Shown here piece after piece: positions 50,631 to 61,097 of a stretch of 64,000 nucleotides of DNA. The DNA comes from Acinetobacter pullicarnis (GTDB lineage Bacteria; Pseudomonadota; Gammaproteobacteria; Pseudomonadales; Moraxellaceae). Below the pieces are notes generated by a model. That model did not search any database. It was not told where the DNA came from and was given only the letters and a program-made list of their open reading frames with translations. The DNA lies in the NCBI RefSeq assembly GCF_006352475.1, contig NZ_VCMZ01000001.1:3348001-3412000 (forward strand), read 5' to 3'. The position numbers and the translations under genes are program-made. Numbering within the stretch: the stretch's first letter is position 1; each line of letters begins with the position of its first letter.

Positions 50631-51674
50631 CTATTCTGCGGGTGCTTTGCTAAATAGCGTATCGTCTGCAGCCATTTTTTGATCATCCCAGAAATGACTC
50701 ATTCCCTCCTCTCCTGCACGTTTTCCGGTATGTTCAGTCCAGTAGCGGTCTGCAATGCTTTGAATCATTTGCCCTGCCATCTGATCAAATAAACGATAAT
50801 TGGGATCAACCTTTTTCCCTTCTCCGCGAGATGATGCATAGGCACGTAATGCATTACGAATTTTGCTATCATCCCCATTGGCCTGTGCCGCCACAGCATT
50901 TAAGGCATGCGATAAACGTACCCCTTTTTGCTCCCCAATTTGCATCGACTCTTGCAATGTTAGAAATGGGTCTGGTTTACCATCCCCAGAACCAGGCAAT
51001 AAGGTCCAAATCACCGCCCGCGTTGCCCGTGGAACTCCCCAATAGGTTGTATTGTCTAAACAACGCATCCCGCGCTCAACCTTGGCAGCAATATCTTTCG
51101 GGACATTGGCCTGCCCGCCTGAGTTAATATCATTGGTCATCGACTGTAAGCCACTGATCATCGCCAATAAATACACAGATTGATCTGTATCTTTTTGGAA
51201 GTTTAGACACTCCTCACCTAATTTATACTTGTATTTCCGCTCCCAATGTTCAGCAAATAGTTGATAACCTGTGTATTGACGTTCTGCTGCAATCGCTGCC
51301 CAGCGTTTCTGCTCAATTCGCGCATCCTGTGCCTCTGCCACTTGACCAACTTTGGATGCACGTAAATAACGTAACTCAGCATTCATCGCCTGACTTTCAG
51401 CACACATCCCTGCTGATGCATAAAGCATCACTGCCATACGAGCAGGATCTGCCCCCATCGCTTTGGTCGACATAATCATCGGTGCTAATGCATTACTGCT
51501 ATTACACACCATATCCACATCACTCATGGTTAAAATGGGGGGCAAGATATGCTTTTCTGTAAAACCGAGACCCGTTTCTGCACCATGTTTTATTGCCATA
51601 GAACAGCCAGATAAAACCGTTGTAATCAGAAGTGTGATGCAGGTGAGTTGAATTTTTTTATGTTTTTTATACAT
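50631..51674 (-). CDS. Lipoprotein resembling TRAP T-component (TatT-like)
   Basis: The 347-residue product has a lipoprotein signal ending VLSGC (Cys24) and a mainly helical mature part. The region DVDMVCNSSNALAPMIMSTKAMGADPARMAVMLYASAGMC, then RYLRASKVGQ and RQYTGYQLFAEHWERKY, recalls TatT/TRAP T-component lipoproteins, helical repeat proteins that form a scaffold for TRAP substrate delivery. A TRAP permease two genes away on the same strand supports this. The similarity is judged by pattern only. Confidence 0.6.
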   Translation of the reverse strand: MYKKHKKIQLTCITLLITTVLSGCSMAIKHGAETGLGFTEKHILPPILTMSDVDMVCNSSNALAPMIMSTKAMGADPARMAVMLYASAGMCAESQAMNAELRYLRASKVGQVAEAQDARIEQKRWAAIAAERQYTGYQLFAEHWERKYKYKLGEECLNFQKDTDQSVYLLAMISGLQSMTNDINSGGQANVPKDIAAKVERGMRCLDNTTYWGVPRATRAVIWTLLPGSGDGKPDPFLTLQESMQIGEQKGVRLSHALNAVAAQANGDDSKIRNALRAYASSRGEGKKVDPNYRLFDQMAGQMIQSIADRYWTEHTGKRAGEEGMSHFWDDQKMAADDTLFSKAPAE

Positions 51675-52102
51675 GCTTCTATCCCTATATAATTGTGATT
51701 ATTCCTTTACGATAAAACCGATCAAACCTTAGATTCGAACAAAAAAAGCGTTCTCCAAGTCCTGTCAGTTTGTCATATAAGTAGGGTTGTTTAATTGACC
51801 TAAAATATCTTTTCCACTAAATTTTGGGCAAAAAAAAGCAGCATTGCGACGGTTCTGCACATGCTACTTATTAAAGGGTAAATCCACAGTGGGATTAATT
51901 GGTTTTGATCACTCAATCTTTACAACAACATAATCGGGTTATTGAAATAACAAGACATCTGTATAGTTATTCGATAACAAAGCTAATTTAGTGGTTTTTT
52001 TCAACAATGTCTAACTATTTTTTAAACAAAACATCAATATAAAGACAAGTATTCATTATTTAACATCTTTTTCAATGTTACATAATTGTGTCTTATAACT
52101 CA
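51675..52102. other. AT-rich intergenic region, no gene seen
   Basis: No frame with a ribosome site or recognisable product was found. The left part must hold the promoter of the lipoprotein gene and the right part the 3' end of the ygfX transcript. I see no strong terminator hairpin or operator. Confidence 0.6.
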
Positions 52103-52516
52103 TTATTGTAGTTTTGAGTGAATCCTAATACTTTTCCATACACTTTTAGGGAGTTGGTCACCCCAAATAAGCAGCGGTTTGATTGAACGTGCTTCAAAAT
52201 AAACCACCACATAAAAATATTGGTCGATGATTTTTTTAATTTGTACGCGGTGTTTAGTTTTGGAATGGGCATATTGAATCGTCCAGTCTTGTGCATCAAG
52301 CACAGCCAGTGTCCGAATATGATCTTGTTTTAGAAAAAAGAAAAAACTGGTCAGCGCCAGTAGCAATAAAAGCAGTAATTCAGCAAAACTTAAAATTTGA
52401 TAAAAGATCATTAGGAGAATGAATAAACTACACAACTGAAACACCAGTATCGATCGACTGGGTTTCAGCGTATAAACCAAATGAATCGCAGCAGCTGAAT
52501 TAGGCTGAATGGACAT
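52103..52516 (-). CDS. ygfX: YgfX/CptA-like membrane protein
   Basis: The 137-residue product has a short polar N-terminus, two closely spaced helices (residues ~25-60) and a C-terminal domain with LDAQDWTIQYAH and a final WGDQLPKSVWKSIRIH. This is the layout of YgfX, which is encoded next to SdhE and has been described as an inhibitor of cell division or cell-shape proteins. ATG 52516 overlaps the sdhE stop by 17 bp; the longer frame from 52534 is less likely. Confidence 0.78.
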   Translation of the reverse strand: MSIQPNSAAAIHLVYTLKPSRSILVFQLCSLFILLMIFYQILSFAELLLLLLLALTSFFFFLKQDHIRTLAVLDAQDWTIQYAHSKTKHRVQIKKIIDQYFYVVVYFEARSIKPLLIWGDQLPKSVWKSIRIHSKLQ

Positions 52517-52760
52517 AATCTTTGAGTTTAGCAATCAAATCTTTCAGCTCTGGGCGTGGTGGTTCAGTCACTTCCATAAACCAATCCAGTAAGTCTGGAT
52601 CTTCTTGTTCAACCAGTTCAGCAAATAATGCTTTCTCATGCGCATCCGCTTGCAAATAATACTGCTTCACATAGGGATCAAAATAAACATCAATCTCTTT
52701 TAAACCACGTCGAGCACGGTAAATCACTTTGCGTTCTTCTAAACTCTGATTCTCTGACAT
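52500..52760 (-). CDS. sdhE: FAD assembly factor SdhE
   Basis: SdhE helps attach FAD covalently to succinate dehydrogenase. The 86-residue product has the RGxxE signature in RRGLKEIDVYFDPY, the YYLQADAHEKALFAELVEQEDPDLLDWF core and a helical end. It pairs with ygfX in an overlapping unit, as in E. coli. GGGAAATTGAA precedes the ATG. Confidence 0.93.
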   Translation of the reverse strand: MSENQSLEERKVIYRARRGLKEIDVYFDPYVKQYYLQADAHEKALFAELVEQEDPDLLDWFMEVTEPPRPELKDLIAKLKDYVHSA

Positions 52761-52774
52761 TTCAATTTCCCTAA

Positions 52775-52807
52775 AACAAAAAAAGATTCAGTGAATTCAC
52801 CGAATCT
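52775..52807 (-). terminator. Rho-independent terminator between almA and sdhE
   Basis: Read leftward, AGATTCGGTGAATTCACTGAATCT is a near-perfect palindrome followed by seven T residues. It lies 180 bp after almA and 15 bp before sdhE, so it should isolate the two transcripts. Confidence 0.85.
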
Positions 52808-52985
52808 GGCGTTGAATCGAATGGATAGTTTAACTGAATCCGCCCTCAATACACTAAACAGCCGACAATTTAACTAAAATTGCGAAAGAGTGCATTCACC
52901 ATAATTCACTTAAAACAAGGATACGCAACCGCTTATAAAAGATTGATTTTAAGATTGGTCGCTGATTTCATCCGCTTTTCGGAAT

Positions 52986-54440
52986 TTAGCGCAGTTTAAA
53001 TCTGAGCACCTGATCATCAAACTTAGCATTTTTTAGTGCTTTACGATCTGCAAAATAATTATTGCTGACTCGCCAAGGTGCATTCCGCCCTTGTTTTGGC
53101 ATTACATCAGCAGCACGTGCGATATAGCCAGCACTTAAACTCCCCATCACAGTATCTTCGAGTAACTGACTCGGGTCGCCCTGTGCGATGACCTCATCCA
53201 AATGATGCTGATCCATATAATTAAGCAGACGACAAATATAATTTGCTGCAATATCAACCTTTAGTGTCCAAGAGGCATTGATGTAGCCAATAATCATTGC
53301 CATATTGGGCACATCACTCACCATCACACCTTGATATAACATATGTTCTGAGGTGTTCAGCGCTTGACCATCAATGCTGACCTGTATTCCACCCAAGATT
53401 TGAATCTGTAGTCCTGTTGCAGAAACAATAATATCAGCTGACAAATGCTGCCCAGATTTAAGTTGGATACCCGTCTCCGTAAATGCCTCAATCTGATCCG
53501 TTTCAACGCTTGCATGCCCTGAGCCCAACACCTGAAACAAATCAGCGTCTGGGACTACACAGAGTCGCTGATCCCATGGTGCATAACGCGGTGTAAAGTG
53601 TTTCATATCCACTTTCGCGTTGAGCTGTGAAGCAACTGAGCGTAATAACACACGTCGCAACAGTTGAGGATGCTTTTGTGCCAGCACATAGACACCACGT
53701 TGCATCACAATATTACGCGTGCGCGCAATTTTGTAGGCCAATGCCTCGGGTAAAAACTGACGCATCTTCTTATAAACAAAATCAGTCGCAGGGACCGAAG
53801 CAATGTAAGTCGGTGAGCGTTGTAACATGGTGACATGCTCAGCACCGCCCTTGACCAAAGCAGGCACCAATGTAATCGCAGTTGCACCACTGCCAATAAT
53901 CACAATTTTTTTGCCGAGATAATCTAAATCTGTAGGCCAATGCTGCGGATAAACCAATGGTCCTTTAAACTGATCTTGATTCGGGAAATCAGGCTGAAAG
54001 CCTTGATCATAGTTATAGTAACCTGTGCAGCCAAATATAAAATTTGCGATCCAGGTTTGTTTATTCTGCGCAGCATCTTCAATTTCGACCTGCCATTTCT
54101 TGCTCTCAGAATTATAATTTGCTGAAAGAACACGATGATTAAAATGAATTTTATTTTTTAAATCGAATTCATCAACAACTTCACTCAAATAGTTTTTGAT
54201 AGCCGCACCATCTGCCAACACACTGGACTTTGTCCAAGGCTTAAAGTCGAAGCCAAATGTTGACATATCTGAATCAGAACGAATCCCCGGATACTGAAAC
54301 AAATCCCAAGTGCCGCCAAAGCTTTGCCGCCGCTCAATGATCTCAAATGAACGCTTAGGAGATTTTTTTGAAAGATGTGCTGCTAACCCGATACCAGACA
54401 GCCCTGCACCAACGATAAGAAGATCAACATGCTTTTCCAT
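52986..54440 (-). CDS. almA: AlmA-type flavin monooxygenase
   Basis: The 484-residue product is a class B flavin monooxygenase with FAD site GAGLSG (residues 11-16), ERRQSFGGTWDLFQYPGIRSDSD, and NADPH site GSGATAITLVPALV near residue 187. It matches my memory of AlmA, which starts degradation of n-alkanes longer than about C32 in Acinetobacter. The fingerprint normally F-x-G-x3-H-x3-W-P reads FKGPLVYPQHWP, with Tyr164 in place of His. Whether this changes activity is unknown. The gene is monocistronic. Confidence 0.88.
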   Translation of the reverse strand: MEKHVDLLIVGAGLSGIGLAAHLSKKSPKRSFEIIERRQSFGGTWDLFQYPGIRSDSDMSTFGFDFKPWTKSSVLADGAAIKNYLSEVVDEFDLKNKIHFNHRVLSANYNSESKKWQVEIEDAAQNKQTWIANFIFGCTGYYNYDQGFQPDFPNQDQFKGPLVYPQHWPTDLDYLGKKIVIIGSGATAITLVPALVKGGAEHVTMLQRSPTYIASVPATDFVYKKMRQFLPEALAYKIARTRNIVMQRGVYVLAQKHPQLLRRVLLRSVASQLNAKVDMKHFTPRYAPWDQRLCVVPDADLFQVLGSGHASVETDQIEAFTETGIQLKSGQHLSADIIVSATGLQIQILGGIQVSIDGQALNTSEHMLYQGVMVSDVPNMAMIIGYINASWTLKVDIAANYICRLLNYMDQHHLDEVIAQGDPSQLLEDTVMGSLSAGYIARAADVMPKQGRNAPWRVSNNYFADRKALKNAKFDDQVLRFKLR

Positions 54441-54576
54441 ATTATTTTTATGGCCTGTATTTGAGATAGCTTATTAAAACACAATTTTGACAATCAGCAA
54501 TGTCAAGTTAATAGAAACAGAGGATTATTATGCCAGTCGAGATTGATGATTGAGAAAGCAACAAATTTCAGGCATA

Positions 54577-54607
54577 AAAAAAGGCCAGTGTTTCAACTGG
54601 CCTTTTT
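54577..54607. terminator. Terminator of the ribosomal operon
   Basis: AAAAAAGGCCAGT / ACTGGCCTTTTT with a six-base loop lies 17 bp after the rplQ stop and has A- and T-runs on both strands. Confidence 0.93.
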
Positions 54608-54623
54608 CACGAATAATATAAAA

Positions 54624-55001
54624 TTATTCTGCTGAAGTTTTCACTTCGCGATCTACAAGCTCAACATAAGCCATTGGTGCAGCATCACCTGCACGGAAGC
54701 CCGCTTTAAGCACACGTAGATAACCGCCATTACGTTCTTTGTAACGAGGGCCTAATACGGTAAATAGTTTACCGACAATAACAGCTGAACGAGTACGAGC
54801 AAACGCTAAACGACGGTTTGCTACAGTATCGTTTTTAGCTAGCGTGATTAAAGGCTCAGCAACACGACGTAATTCTTTAGCTTTAGGCACAGTTGTTTTG
54901 ATCAACTCATGCTCAAATAAAGAATTAGCCATGTTTTGGAACATCGCTTTACGATGACTACTGGTACGGCCTAATTTCACACCACTATTACGATGACGCA
55001 T
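54624..55001 (-). CDS. rplQ: Ribosomal protein bL17
   Basis: The 125-residue protein of the 50S exit-tunnel rim starts [20 protein letters not shown] and ends with [14 protein letters not shown]. Both are typical of the short proteobacterial bL17. It is the last gene of the alpha operon, 18 bp after rpoA, and is followed by a strong terminator. Confidence 0.98.
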   Translation of the reverse strand: MRHRNSGVKLGRTSSHRKAMFQNMANSLFEHELIKTTVPKAKELRRVAEPLITLAKNDTVANRRLAFARTRSAVIVGKLFTVLGPRYKERNGGYLRVLKAGFRAGDAAPMAYVELVDREVKTSAE

Positions 55002-55019
55002 GGTGATAGTCCTACTTAA

Positions 55020-56027
55020 TTAACGGCTACGATAGGCGAAACGATCGTCCATACGGAGGCTAGCCGGTGGCCAGTTCTCTAAACGCATGCCGAGTTGTAA
55101 GCCTTTTGAAGCCAGAACATCTTTGATTTCAGTCAACGATTTTTTACCTAAGTTAGGCGTTTTTAATAGCTCAACTTCAGTACGTTGTACTAGATCTCCG
55201 ATGTAGTAAATATTTTCTGCTTTCAAACAGTTAGCAGAACGAACAGTTAGCTCTAGATCATCCACTGGACGAAGCAAGATTGGGTCAACTTCTTCACGAG
55301 GTTCTTGAGCCACAGGCGCTTGATCTTTCTGAAGATCAACAAAGATTGCAATTTGTTGTTGCAAGATTGTTGCCGCTTTACGGATTGCTTCTTCAGGATC
55401 TACAGTGCCGTTAGTACCAAGATCAATGACAAGTTTATCAAGGTCCGTACGTTGTTCTACACGCGCATTTTCTACGGTATAAGACACACGTTGGATCGGG
55501 CTATAAGAAGCATCTAACTGTAAACGACCCACTGGGCGAGTTTCGCCTTCTGGGAAACGTGAATCAGATGTTTCATAACCACGGCCTTGAGCAACTTTCA
55601 GGCGCATTTTCAATGAACCAGAGGCACTGAGTGTGCCAATCAAATGCTCAGGGTTAACCACTTCAACATTATGAGGTAAACGAAGGTCTGCAGCAGTAAC
55701 ATCGCCAGGACCTTGTTTTTCTAATGTTAAATATGCTTCGTTTTGATCGAACAGTTTAATAGACAACCCTTTAAGGTTCAGCAAGAGCTCGACGATGTCC
55801 TGCTGCAAGCCTTCTAAAGTACTGTACTCGTGTTCGACACCTTCTATTTCAACTTCAACCACAGCAGCGCCAGGTAAAGAAGACAGTAGGATACGACGTA
55901 AAGCATTCCCTAGAGTATGGCCAAAACCACGCTCTAAAGGTTCCAGAATCACTTTTGCCGAGGTCCCGCTTGCCGCTTCGACCTTAATCGCTTGCGGTGT
56001 TAGAAACTCGTTTGCAGTACGCGTCAT
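55020..56027 (-). CDS. rpoA: RNA polymerase alpha subunit
   Basis: RpoA nucleates assembly of RNA polymerase and contacts activators and UP elements. The 335-residue product has the N-terminal dimerisation domain ([36 protein letters not shown]), a linker ([23 protein letters not shown]) and the C-terminal DNA-binding domain ([40 protein letters not shown]). It is slightly longer than E. coli RpoA (329). It sits between rpsD and rplQ. Confidence 0.99.
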   Translation of the reverse strand: MTRTANEFLTPQAIKVEAASGTSAKVILEPLERGFGHTLGNALRRILLSSLPGAAVVEVEIEGVEHEYSTLEGLQQDIVELLLNLKGLSIKLFDQNEAYLTLEKQGPGDVTAADLRLPHNVEVVNPEHLIGTLSASGSLKMRLKVAQGRGYETSDSRFPEGETRPVGRLQLDASYSPIQRVSYTVENARVEQRTDLDKLVIDLGTNGTVDPEEAIRKAATILQQQIAIFVDLQKDQAPVAQEPREEVDPILLRPVDDLELTVRSANCLKAENIYYIGDLVQRTEVELLKTPNLGKKSLTEIKDVLASKGLQLGMRLENWPPASLRMDDRFAYRSR

Positions 56028-56044
56028 TATTGCTACCTCAAGGA

Positions 56045-56668
56045 TTATTTAGAATACAATTCTACAATCAAGCTTTCGTTGATTTCAGCAGGTAAATCAG
56101 AACGATCTGGTGCAGCTTTAAATGTACCTTCTAATTTAGAATGATCAACATCCATCCAAGAAGGAATACCACGTTGAGCTGCTAACTCAATTGCGTTTTT
56201 AATACGTAATTGTGGTTTAGCACCTTCGTGAACTGCAACAACATCACCAGCTTTAACTTGAATAGACGCAATGTTAACACGACGACCATTTAAAGTAATG
56301 CTACGGTGAGATACCAGCTGACGAGCTTCTGCACGTGTAGAACCAAAACCCATGCGATAAACAACGTTATCAATGCGGCTTTCAAGCAGTTTCAACAAGT
56401 TTTCACCTGTTGCACCTTTTACACGAGCTGCTTCTTTGTAGTAGTTACTAAATTGACGCTCTAACACACCGTACATACGACGTACTTTTTGTTTTTCACG
56501 TAATTGTAGTGAGTACTCAGACTGTTTTGCACGGCTTTGGCCATGTTGGCCAGGCGCTTTAGCATGTTTTTTTGTTTTGACGTCAAATGGTTTGACGCCA
56601 GATTTAAGTTGCAGGTCTGTCCCTTCGCGGCGAGAGAGTTTGCATTTTGGACCAATATAACGAGCCAT
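56045..56668 (-). CDS. rpsD: Ribosomal protein uS4
   Basis: The 207-residue primary 16S-binding protein begins [19 protein letters not shown] and has an S4 RNA-binding domain ([38 protein letters not shown]). Only one N-terminal cysteine is present, so it is the zinc-free form. In E. coli this protein represses the alpha operon; the same is plausible here. It lies 12 bp after rpsK. Confidence 0.98.
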   Translation of the reverse strand: MARYIGPKCKLSRREGTDLQLKSGVKPFDVKTKKHAKAPGQHGQSRAKQSEYSLQLREKQKVRRMYGVLERQFSNYYKEAARVKGATGENLLKLLESRIDNVVYRMGFGSTRAEARQLVSHRSITLNGRRVNIASIQVKAGDVVAVHEGAKPQLRIKNAIELAAQRGIPSWMDVDHSKLEGTFKAAPDRSDLPAEINESLIVELYSK

Positions 56669-56680
56669 GAATGTTTCTCC

Positions 56681-57067
56681 TTAGACGCGACGTTTTTTAG
56701 GTGGACGGCAACCGTTGTGAGGAATTGGTGTCACATCGGTAATGCTATTAATTTTATAACCCACTGCACCTAAAGCACGAACCGCAGATTCACGACCTGG
56801 ACCAGGACCTTTTACAAGGACGTCCAAGTTTTTCAATCCGTAGTCTAAAGCTGCTTTACCAGCAACTTCAGCAGCTACCTGAGCAGCAAACGGAGTTGAT
56901 TTACGTGATCCACGGAAGCCTTGTCCACCTGAAGTGGCCCAAGCCAGTGCATTACCTTGACGATCGGTAATAGTCACAATGGTGTTATTAAAAGAAGCGT
57001 GAATGTGTGCAACACCTTCAGAGACGGTACGGGTGACCTTCTTGCGTGCGCGAGTATCTTTAGCCAT
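56681..57067 (-). CDS. rpsK: Ribosomal protein uS11
   Basis: The 128-residue protein of the 30S platform has [31 protein letters not shown] and ends [18 protein letters not shown], the highly conserved S11 tail. It starts with ATG 57067 preceded by GGAAGCTAAAAG. It lies between rpsM and rpsD in the alpha operon. Confidence 0.98.
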   Translation of the reverse strand: MAKDTRARKKVTRTVSEGVAHIHASFNNTIVTITDRQGNALAWATSGGQGFRGSRKSTPFAAQVAAEVAGKAALDYGLKNLDVLVKGPGPGRESAVRALGAVGYKINSITDVTPIPHNGCRPPKKRRV

Positions 57068-57086
57068 CTTTTAGCTTCCAGAAATC

Positions 57087-57443
57087 TTATTTCTTAATAG
57101 GTTTGCGCGGACCTTTACGGGTACGTGCGTTAGTTTTGGTGCGTTGTCCGCGAACAGGCAAGCTGCGACGATGACGAAGACCGCGGTAGCAGCCTAAATC
57201 CATTAAACGTTTAATGTTCATGGAAATTTCGCGACGTAAATCACCTTCGGTCGGAACCTTGGCAACTTCTGCACGAATCGCATCAAGCTGAGCATCATCT
57301 AATTCACGAATTTTAGTGGTGGTGGTAATACCAGCAGCAGCTAAGATGTTCTTAGCAGTATGGCGACCAATACCAAAAATATAAGTGAGAGAGATAACAG
57401 CATGCTTGTTATCCGGAATGTTTACACCGGCAATACGAGCCAT
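57087..57443 (-). CDS. rpsM: Ribosomal protein uS13
   Basis: The 118-residue 30S head protein starts [30 protein letters not shown] and ends [18 protein letters not shown], typical of S13. GGAGAAAATGA precedes the ATG. A GC-rich hairpin (57478-57502) lies in its leader, where E. coli has the S4-binding regulatory structure of the alpha operon. Confidence 0.98.
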   Translation of the reverse strand: MARIAGVNIPDNKHAVISLTYIFGIGRHTAKNILAAAGITTTTKIRELDDAQLDAIRAEVAKVPTEGDLRREISMNIKRLMDLGCYRGLRHRRSLPVRGQRTKTNARTRKGPRKPIKK

Positions 57444-57477
57444 TCATTTTCTCCAAAAAGGCAGCAGAGATAATCAA

Positions 57478-57502
57478 CCGCCCCACAAATCTTGAGGGGC
57501 GG
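57478..57502 (-). promoter_or_regulatory. GC-rich hairpin in the rpsM leader
   Basis: CCGCCCC / GGGGCGG with an 11-base loop lies 35 bp upstream of rpsM on the transcribed strand. No T-run follows. It may be part of a translational control site for ribosomal protein S4, as the E. coli alpha leader is, but the fold differs and this is inference. Confidence 0.4.
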
Positions 57503-57550
57503 ATAGTAACCTAATTTGCCTACTGAAATCAACAGGTCTTGATTAATAAA

Positions 57551-57667
57551 TTAACCTTGACGTTGTTTATGACGAGGTTCTGCGCTACAAATTACGCGAA
57601 TTACCCCATTACGACGGATAACTTTACAGCTACCACAAATTTTCTTTACAGAAGCTTGAACTTTCAT
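57551..57667 (-). CDS. rpmJ: Ribosomal protein bL36
   Basis: A 38-residue frame starting [20 protein letters not shown] and ending with [12 protein letters not shown] is bL36 of the 50S subunit. The zinc ligands C-x2-C, Cys and His are present, so this is the zinc-binding form. It lies between secY and rpsM, its usual place at the end of the spc operon. Confidence 0.97.
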
Positions 57668-57687
57668 AATGAAACCTCTAAGTGCGC

Positions 57688-59052
57688 TTATCCCTTAGGA
57701 TGAGCAGTCGTTTTCTTCATTAGTGATTGATTGTCATACTGATGCGACGTTAAGTGAGCTTGAAGTTGAGCCATGAAATCCATAACTACGACGACAACAA
57801 TCAGCAAAGAGGTACCACCCAAAGTGAATGGAATACCGAAAGAACTTTGCAAAATCATTGGCATCAAACAAATCACTGTAATGTAAATTGCACCAATAAA
57901 CGTCAAACGACTAAGAATATGATCTAAATAACGAGCAGTTTGCTCACCTGGGCGAATACCAGGTACATAAGCTCCACTGCGTTTCAAATTCTCTGAAACT
58001 TCTTTAGGGCTAAATACAAGCGCTGTATAGAAGTAGCAGAAAAAGATAATTAACGCACCGAAGAGCACCAAATAAAACGGTCGTCCAGGCGATAATTCTA
58101 ATGCCAAAGTTTGTAAGGTCTGCTGGAAAAAACTTGCATCAGCTTCAGTGCTACCTAACCATTGGCCTAAGCTTGCAGGAAAGAGCAGTAACGAACTTGC
58201 GAAGATTGCGGGAATGACCCCAGCCATATTAATCTTCAAAGGCAAGTGCGTTTGCTGTGCAGTAAATACGCGACGACCTTGCTGCTTTTGAGCATAGTTG
58301 ACAGTGATTCGACGTTGAGCTTTTTCAATAAACACGATCGCAGCAAGGACTGCTACAGAGAGCAATCCAAACACGACAAGACCGATCATACCAATGCTGC
58401 TAGTTCCATCATTTGCCGAAGAAAATGATTGAGCAACAAGCCCTGGTAAACCTGCCACAATACCTGCAAAGATAATCATTGAGATCCCGTTACCGATACC
58501 ACGTTCGGTAATCTGTTCTCCCAACCACATCAAGAACATTGTCCCTGCAACCAAAGAGGTCAATGCAGGAACCATGAATGCAAGACCAGAAGTCAAGGTA
58601 ATACCCTGAGCAACCAAGCCAGCACACATGCCTATGCCTTGTACTATTGCAAGTAAAAGTGTGCCATAACGCGTATATTGATTAATCTTACGCTTACCCT
58701 GCTCACCTTCTTTTTTCAATGCTTCTAGCGATGGTACTACCGTTGACATCAACTGCACGATAATCGATGCAGAGATGTAAGGCATGATACCCAAAGCTAG
58801 AATAGACATCCGTTCTAATGCTCCGCCTGAGAACATGTTAAACAAGCCAATGAAAGTACCTTCATTTTGCTTGAAAAAACCTGCTAAGGCGACATTATCG
58901 ATACCTGGCAAAGGAATATGCGTTCCTAGTCGAAAGACGACCAATGCGCCAACTAAGAACATTAATCGACGAATAATTTCACGGTATTTCACATGAAATG
59001 GTTGACCTTTCATCATGTGAACATGACCTGAAGAACTAGGAGACATACTCAC
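57688..59052 (-). CDS. secY: Protein translocase subunit SecY
   Basis: SecY is the ten-helix channel of the Sec translocon. The 454-residue product has [67 protein letters not shown] and the late [30 protein letters not shown] 59052 lies 6 bp after rplO, in the spc operon as in other proteobacteria. A few extra N-terminal residues ([13 protein letters not shown]) distinguish it from E. coli SecY. Confidence 0.98.
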
Positions 59053-59058
59053 TCGCGA

Positions 59059-59499
59059 TTACTCCTCGACTTTACCGCCAGCAGCTTCAAGAGCAGCTTT
59101 AGCGCCTTTAGTCAATGGAACACCTTGTACAGTAAATGCACGAGTCACTTCACCAGAAAGAACGATACGAGCACGTAACATATCTTTACGCACAACGTTA
59201 GCTGCTTTCAAAGTTTCAAGACTAACAAGATCGCCTTCTACTTTAGCAAGTTCAGACAAACGTACTTCAGCAGTTTTCAAAGCAATTTGGCTAGTAAAAC
59301 CGAATTTAGGCAAACGACGATATAATGCAGTTTGACCACCTTCAAAGCCCGGACGAACGCCACCACTTTTACGTGATTTTTGTCCTTTAACACCGCGACC
59401 ACCTGTTTTACCAACGCCAGAGCCTATACCACGACCCACGCGAAGATTTTCACGTTTAGCACCTTCTGCAGGTGCAAGTTCATTTAAACGCAGAGTCAT
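59059..59499 (-). CDS. rplO: Ribosomal protein uL15
   Basis: The 146-residue 50S protein begins [20 protein letters not shown] and has the Gly-rich block [21 protein letters not shown] and [18 protein letters not shown]. Both are diagnostic for L15. It follows rpmD by 3 bp and precedes secY by 6 bp, a tightly packed order that suggests coupled translation. Confidence 0.98.
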   Translation of the reverse strand: MTLRLNELAPAEGAKRENLRVGRGIGSGVGKTGGRGVKGQKSRKSGGVRPGFEGGQTALYRRLPKFGFTSQIALKTAEVRLSELAKVEGDLVSLETLKAANVVRKDMLRARIVLSGEVTRAFTVQGVPLTKGAKAALEAAGGKVEE

Positions 59500-59502
59500 G
59501 GC

Positions 59503-59679
59503 TTATTCCTCTACACTAACCATATAGTAAACTTTGTTGACCATACCACGGTTAGAAGGCGTATCTTGCACTTCTACAGTATGACCAATACGACGCAGAC
59601 CTAAACCTTGTAGACAAAGTTTGTGATTTTTCAAACGATGTGATGAAGATTTGATCTGGGTAACTTTAATCGTTTTCAT
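59503..59679 (-). CDS. rpmD: Ribosomal protein uL30
   Basis: A 58-residue frame starting [20 protein letters not shown], with the [21 protein letters not shown] block, encodes uL30. It is encoded between rpsE (6 bp upstream) and rplO (3 bp downstream), its standard place in the spc operon. Confidence 0.97.
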   Translation of the reverse strand: MKTIKVTQIKSSSHRLKNHKLCLQGLGLRRIGHTVEVQDTPSNRGMVNKVYYMVSVEE

Positions 59680-59685
59680 GATTGA

Positions 59686-60183
59686 TTACCCTAAAATTTG
59701 TTCTACTGAAAGACCACGTTTCGCAGCGACTTTCTCAGGAGAAGTCATATCACGCAAACCATTAAAAGTTGCGTTTACTACGTTAGCAGCATTGGTAGAA
59801 CCATAGCATTTCGTCAATACGTTACGTACACCAGCAGCTTCAAGTACAGCACGCATAGAACCACCAGCAATTACGCCAGTACCTTCAGAAGCAGGCTGCA
59901 TGAAAACACGGCTAGCGCCATGACGAGCATTAATTGGGTGTTGTAAAGTGCCTTCAGCAAGTTCGATAGTAATCATGTTACGACGAGCAGCTTCAAGTGC
60001 TTTAGAAATAGCAGCTGGAACTTCACGTGCTTTACCACGACCAAAACCGACGCGACCATTACCATCACCTACCACAGTCAATGCTGTGAAAGAGAAGATA
60101 CGACCACCTTTAACAACCTTGGCTACACGATCAACGGCAACCAGCTTTTCAACGAGACCTTCGTTTTGTTCAACTTTCGCCAT
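59686..60183 (-). CDS. rpsE: Ribosomal protein uS5
   Basis: The 165-residue 30S protein involved in decoding accuracy has [33 protein letters not shown] and [15 protein letters not shown] [20 protein letters not shown]. The KVVKGGR loop is the region where spectinomycin-resistance changes occur; it looks wild type. It is 2 bp from rplR. Confidence 0.98.
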   Translation of the reverse strand: MAKVEQNEGLVEKLVAVDRVAKVVKGGRIFSFTALTVVGDGNGRVGFGRGKAREVPAAISKALEAARRNMITIELAEGTLQHPINARHGASRVFMQPASEGTGVIAGGSMRAVLEAAGVRNVLTKCYGSTNAANVVNATFNGLRDMTSPEKVAAKRGLSVEQILG

Positions 60184-60185
60184 GA

Positions 60186-60536
60186 TTAGAACTCCAAGCC
60201 GCCTTCACGGGCAGCATCAGCCAAGGCTTTAATACGACCATGATATTTAAAACCAGAACGGTCAAATGCAACTTTAGTTACACCAGCTGCTTTGGCACGT
60301 TCTGCGATTAAAGCACCTACTTTACTCGCTGCTTCGGTATTACCCGTAGCACCAGCGCGTAAAGTAGCGTCTAAAGTTGAAGCTTGCGCTAAAACTTTGC
60401 CACCATCGGCTGAAATCAATTGAGCATAGATGTGACGCGGAGTGCGGTTTACACACAAACGAGTCGCACCCAATGCACGGATGTGCAAGCGTGTGCTTTT
60501 CGCACGACGCAAACGGGATTGTTTCTTTTCGTTCAT
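60186..60536 (-). CDS. rplR: Ribosomal protein uL18
   Basis: The 116-residue 5S rRNA-binding protein shows [30 protein letters not shown] and ends [26 protein letters not shown], the classical L18 tail. It lies 14 bp after rplF and 2 bp before rpsE. Confidence 0.98.
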   Translation of the reverse strand: MNEKKQSRLRRAKSTRLHIRALGATRLCVNRTPRHIYAQLISADGGKVLAQASTLDATLRAGATGNTEAASKVGALIAERAKAAGVTKVAFDRSGFKYHGRIKALADAAREGGLEF

Positions 60537-60550
60537 AAGAACCTCGCGCC

Positions 60551-61084
60551 CTATTTCTTCTTAGCTTCTTTACGAAGAACAACTTCATCCGAATAACGAA
60601 CACCTTTACCTTTATAAGGTTCAGGAGAACGGTAAGAGCGAATATCAGCAGCCACTTGACCTAACAATTGTTTATTTGCAGACTTCAACACGATTTCAGT
60701 CGCGATTGGAGTTTCAGCAGTTACACCTTCTGGAAGTGCATAATCAATTGGGTGAGAAAAACCGAGGTTAAGGTTAACAACGTTACCTTTAACTGCAGCT
60801 TTATAACCGACACCGATCAGTTGTAGCTTACGTTCAAAGCCTTCATTAACACCTTTCACAAGGTTATTTAAAACAGCGCGAGCAGTACCTGCTTGCATCC
60901 AGCCGTCTCTCGACTCTTTTGCTGGAGCAATGTGCAGAGCACCATCTTCCTGTTTGAGCTCGACCAGCGCATGCAGGTTGAAAGACAATGTACCTTTGCT
61001 GCCTTTCACTTCGACCTGCCGGCCGTTCTGAGTAACTGTTACACCATTCGGCACAGTTACTGGGGCTTTAGCCACACGAGACAT
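60551..61084 (-). CDS. rplF: Ribosomal protein uL6
   Basis: The 177-residue 50S protein begins [21 protein letters not shown] and carries the L6 motif [14 protein letters not shown] near the C-terminus. It is of normal length. It lies 13 bp after rpsH in the spc operon. Confidence 0.98.
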   Translation of the reverse strand: MSRVAKAPVTVPNGVTVTQNGRQVEVKGSKGTLSFNLHALVELKQEDGALHIAPAKESRDGWMQAGTARAVLNNLVKGVNEGFERKLQLIGVGYKAAVKGNVVNLNLGFSHPIDYALPEGVTAETPIATEIVLKSANKQLLGQVAADIRSYRSPEPYKGKGVRYSDEVVLRKEAKKK

Positions 61085-61097
61085 GAGGAATCACCTA

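Noticed and set aside
52093..52299. 68-residue frame overlapping the end of ygfX
   Set aside because: It is a shifted frame of ygfX with no ribosome site or family pattern.
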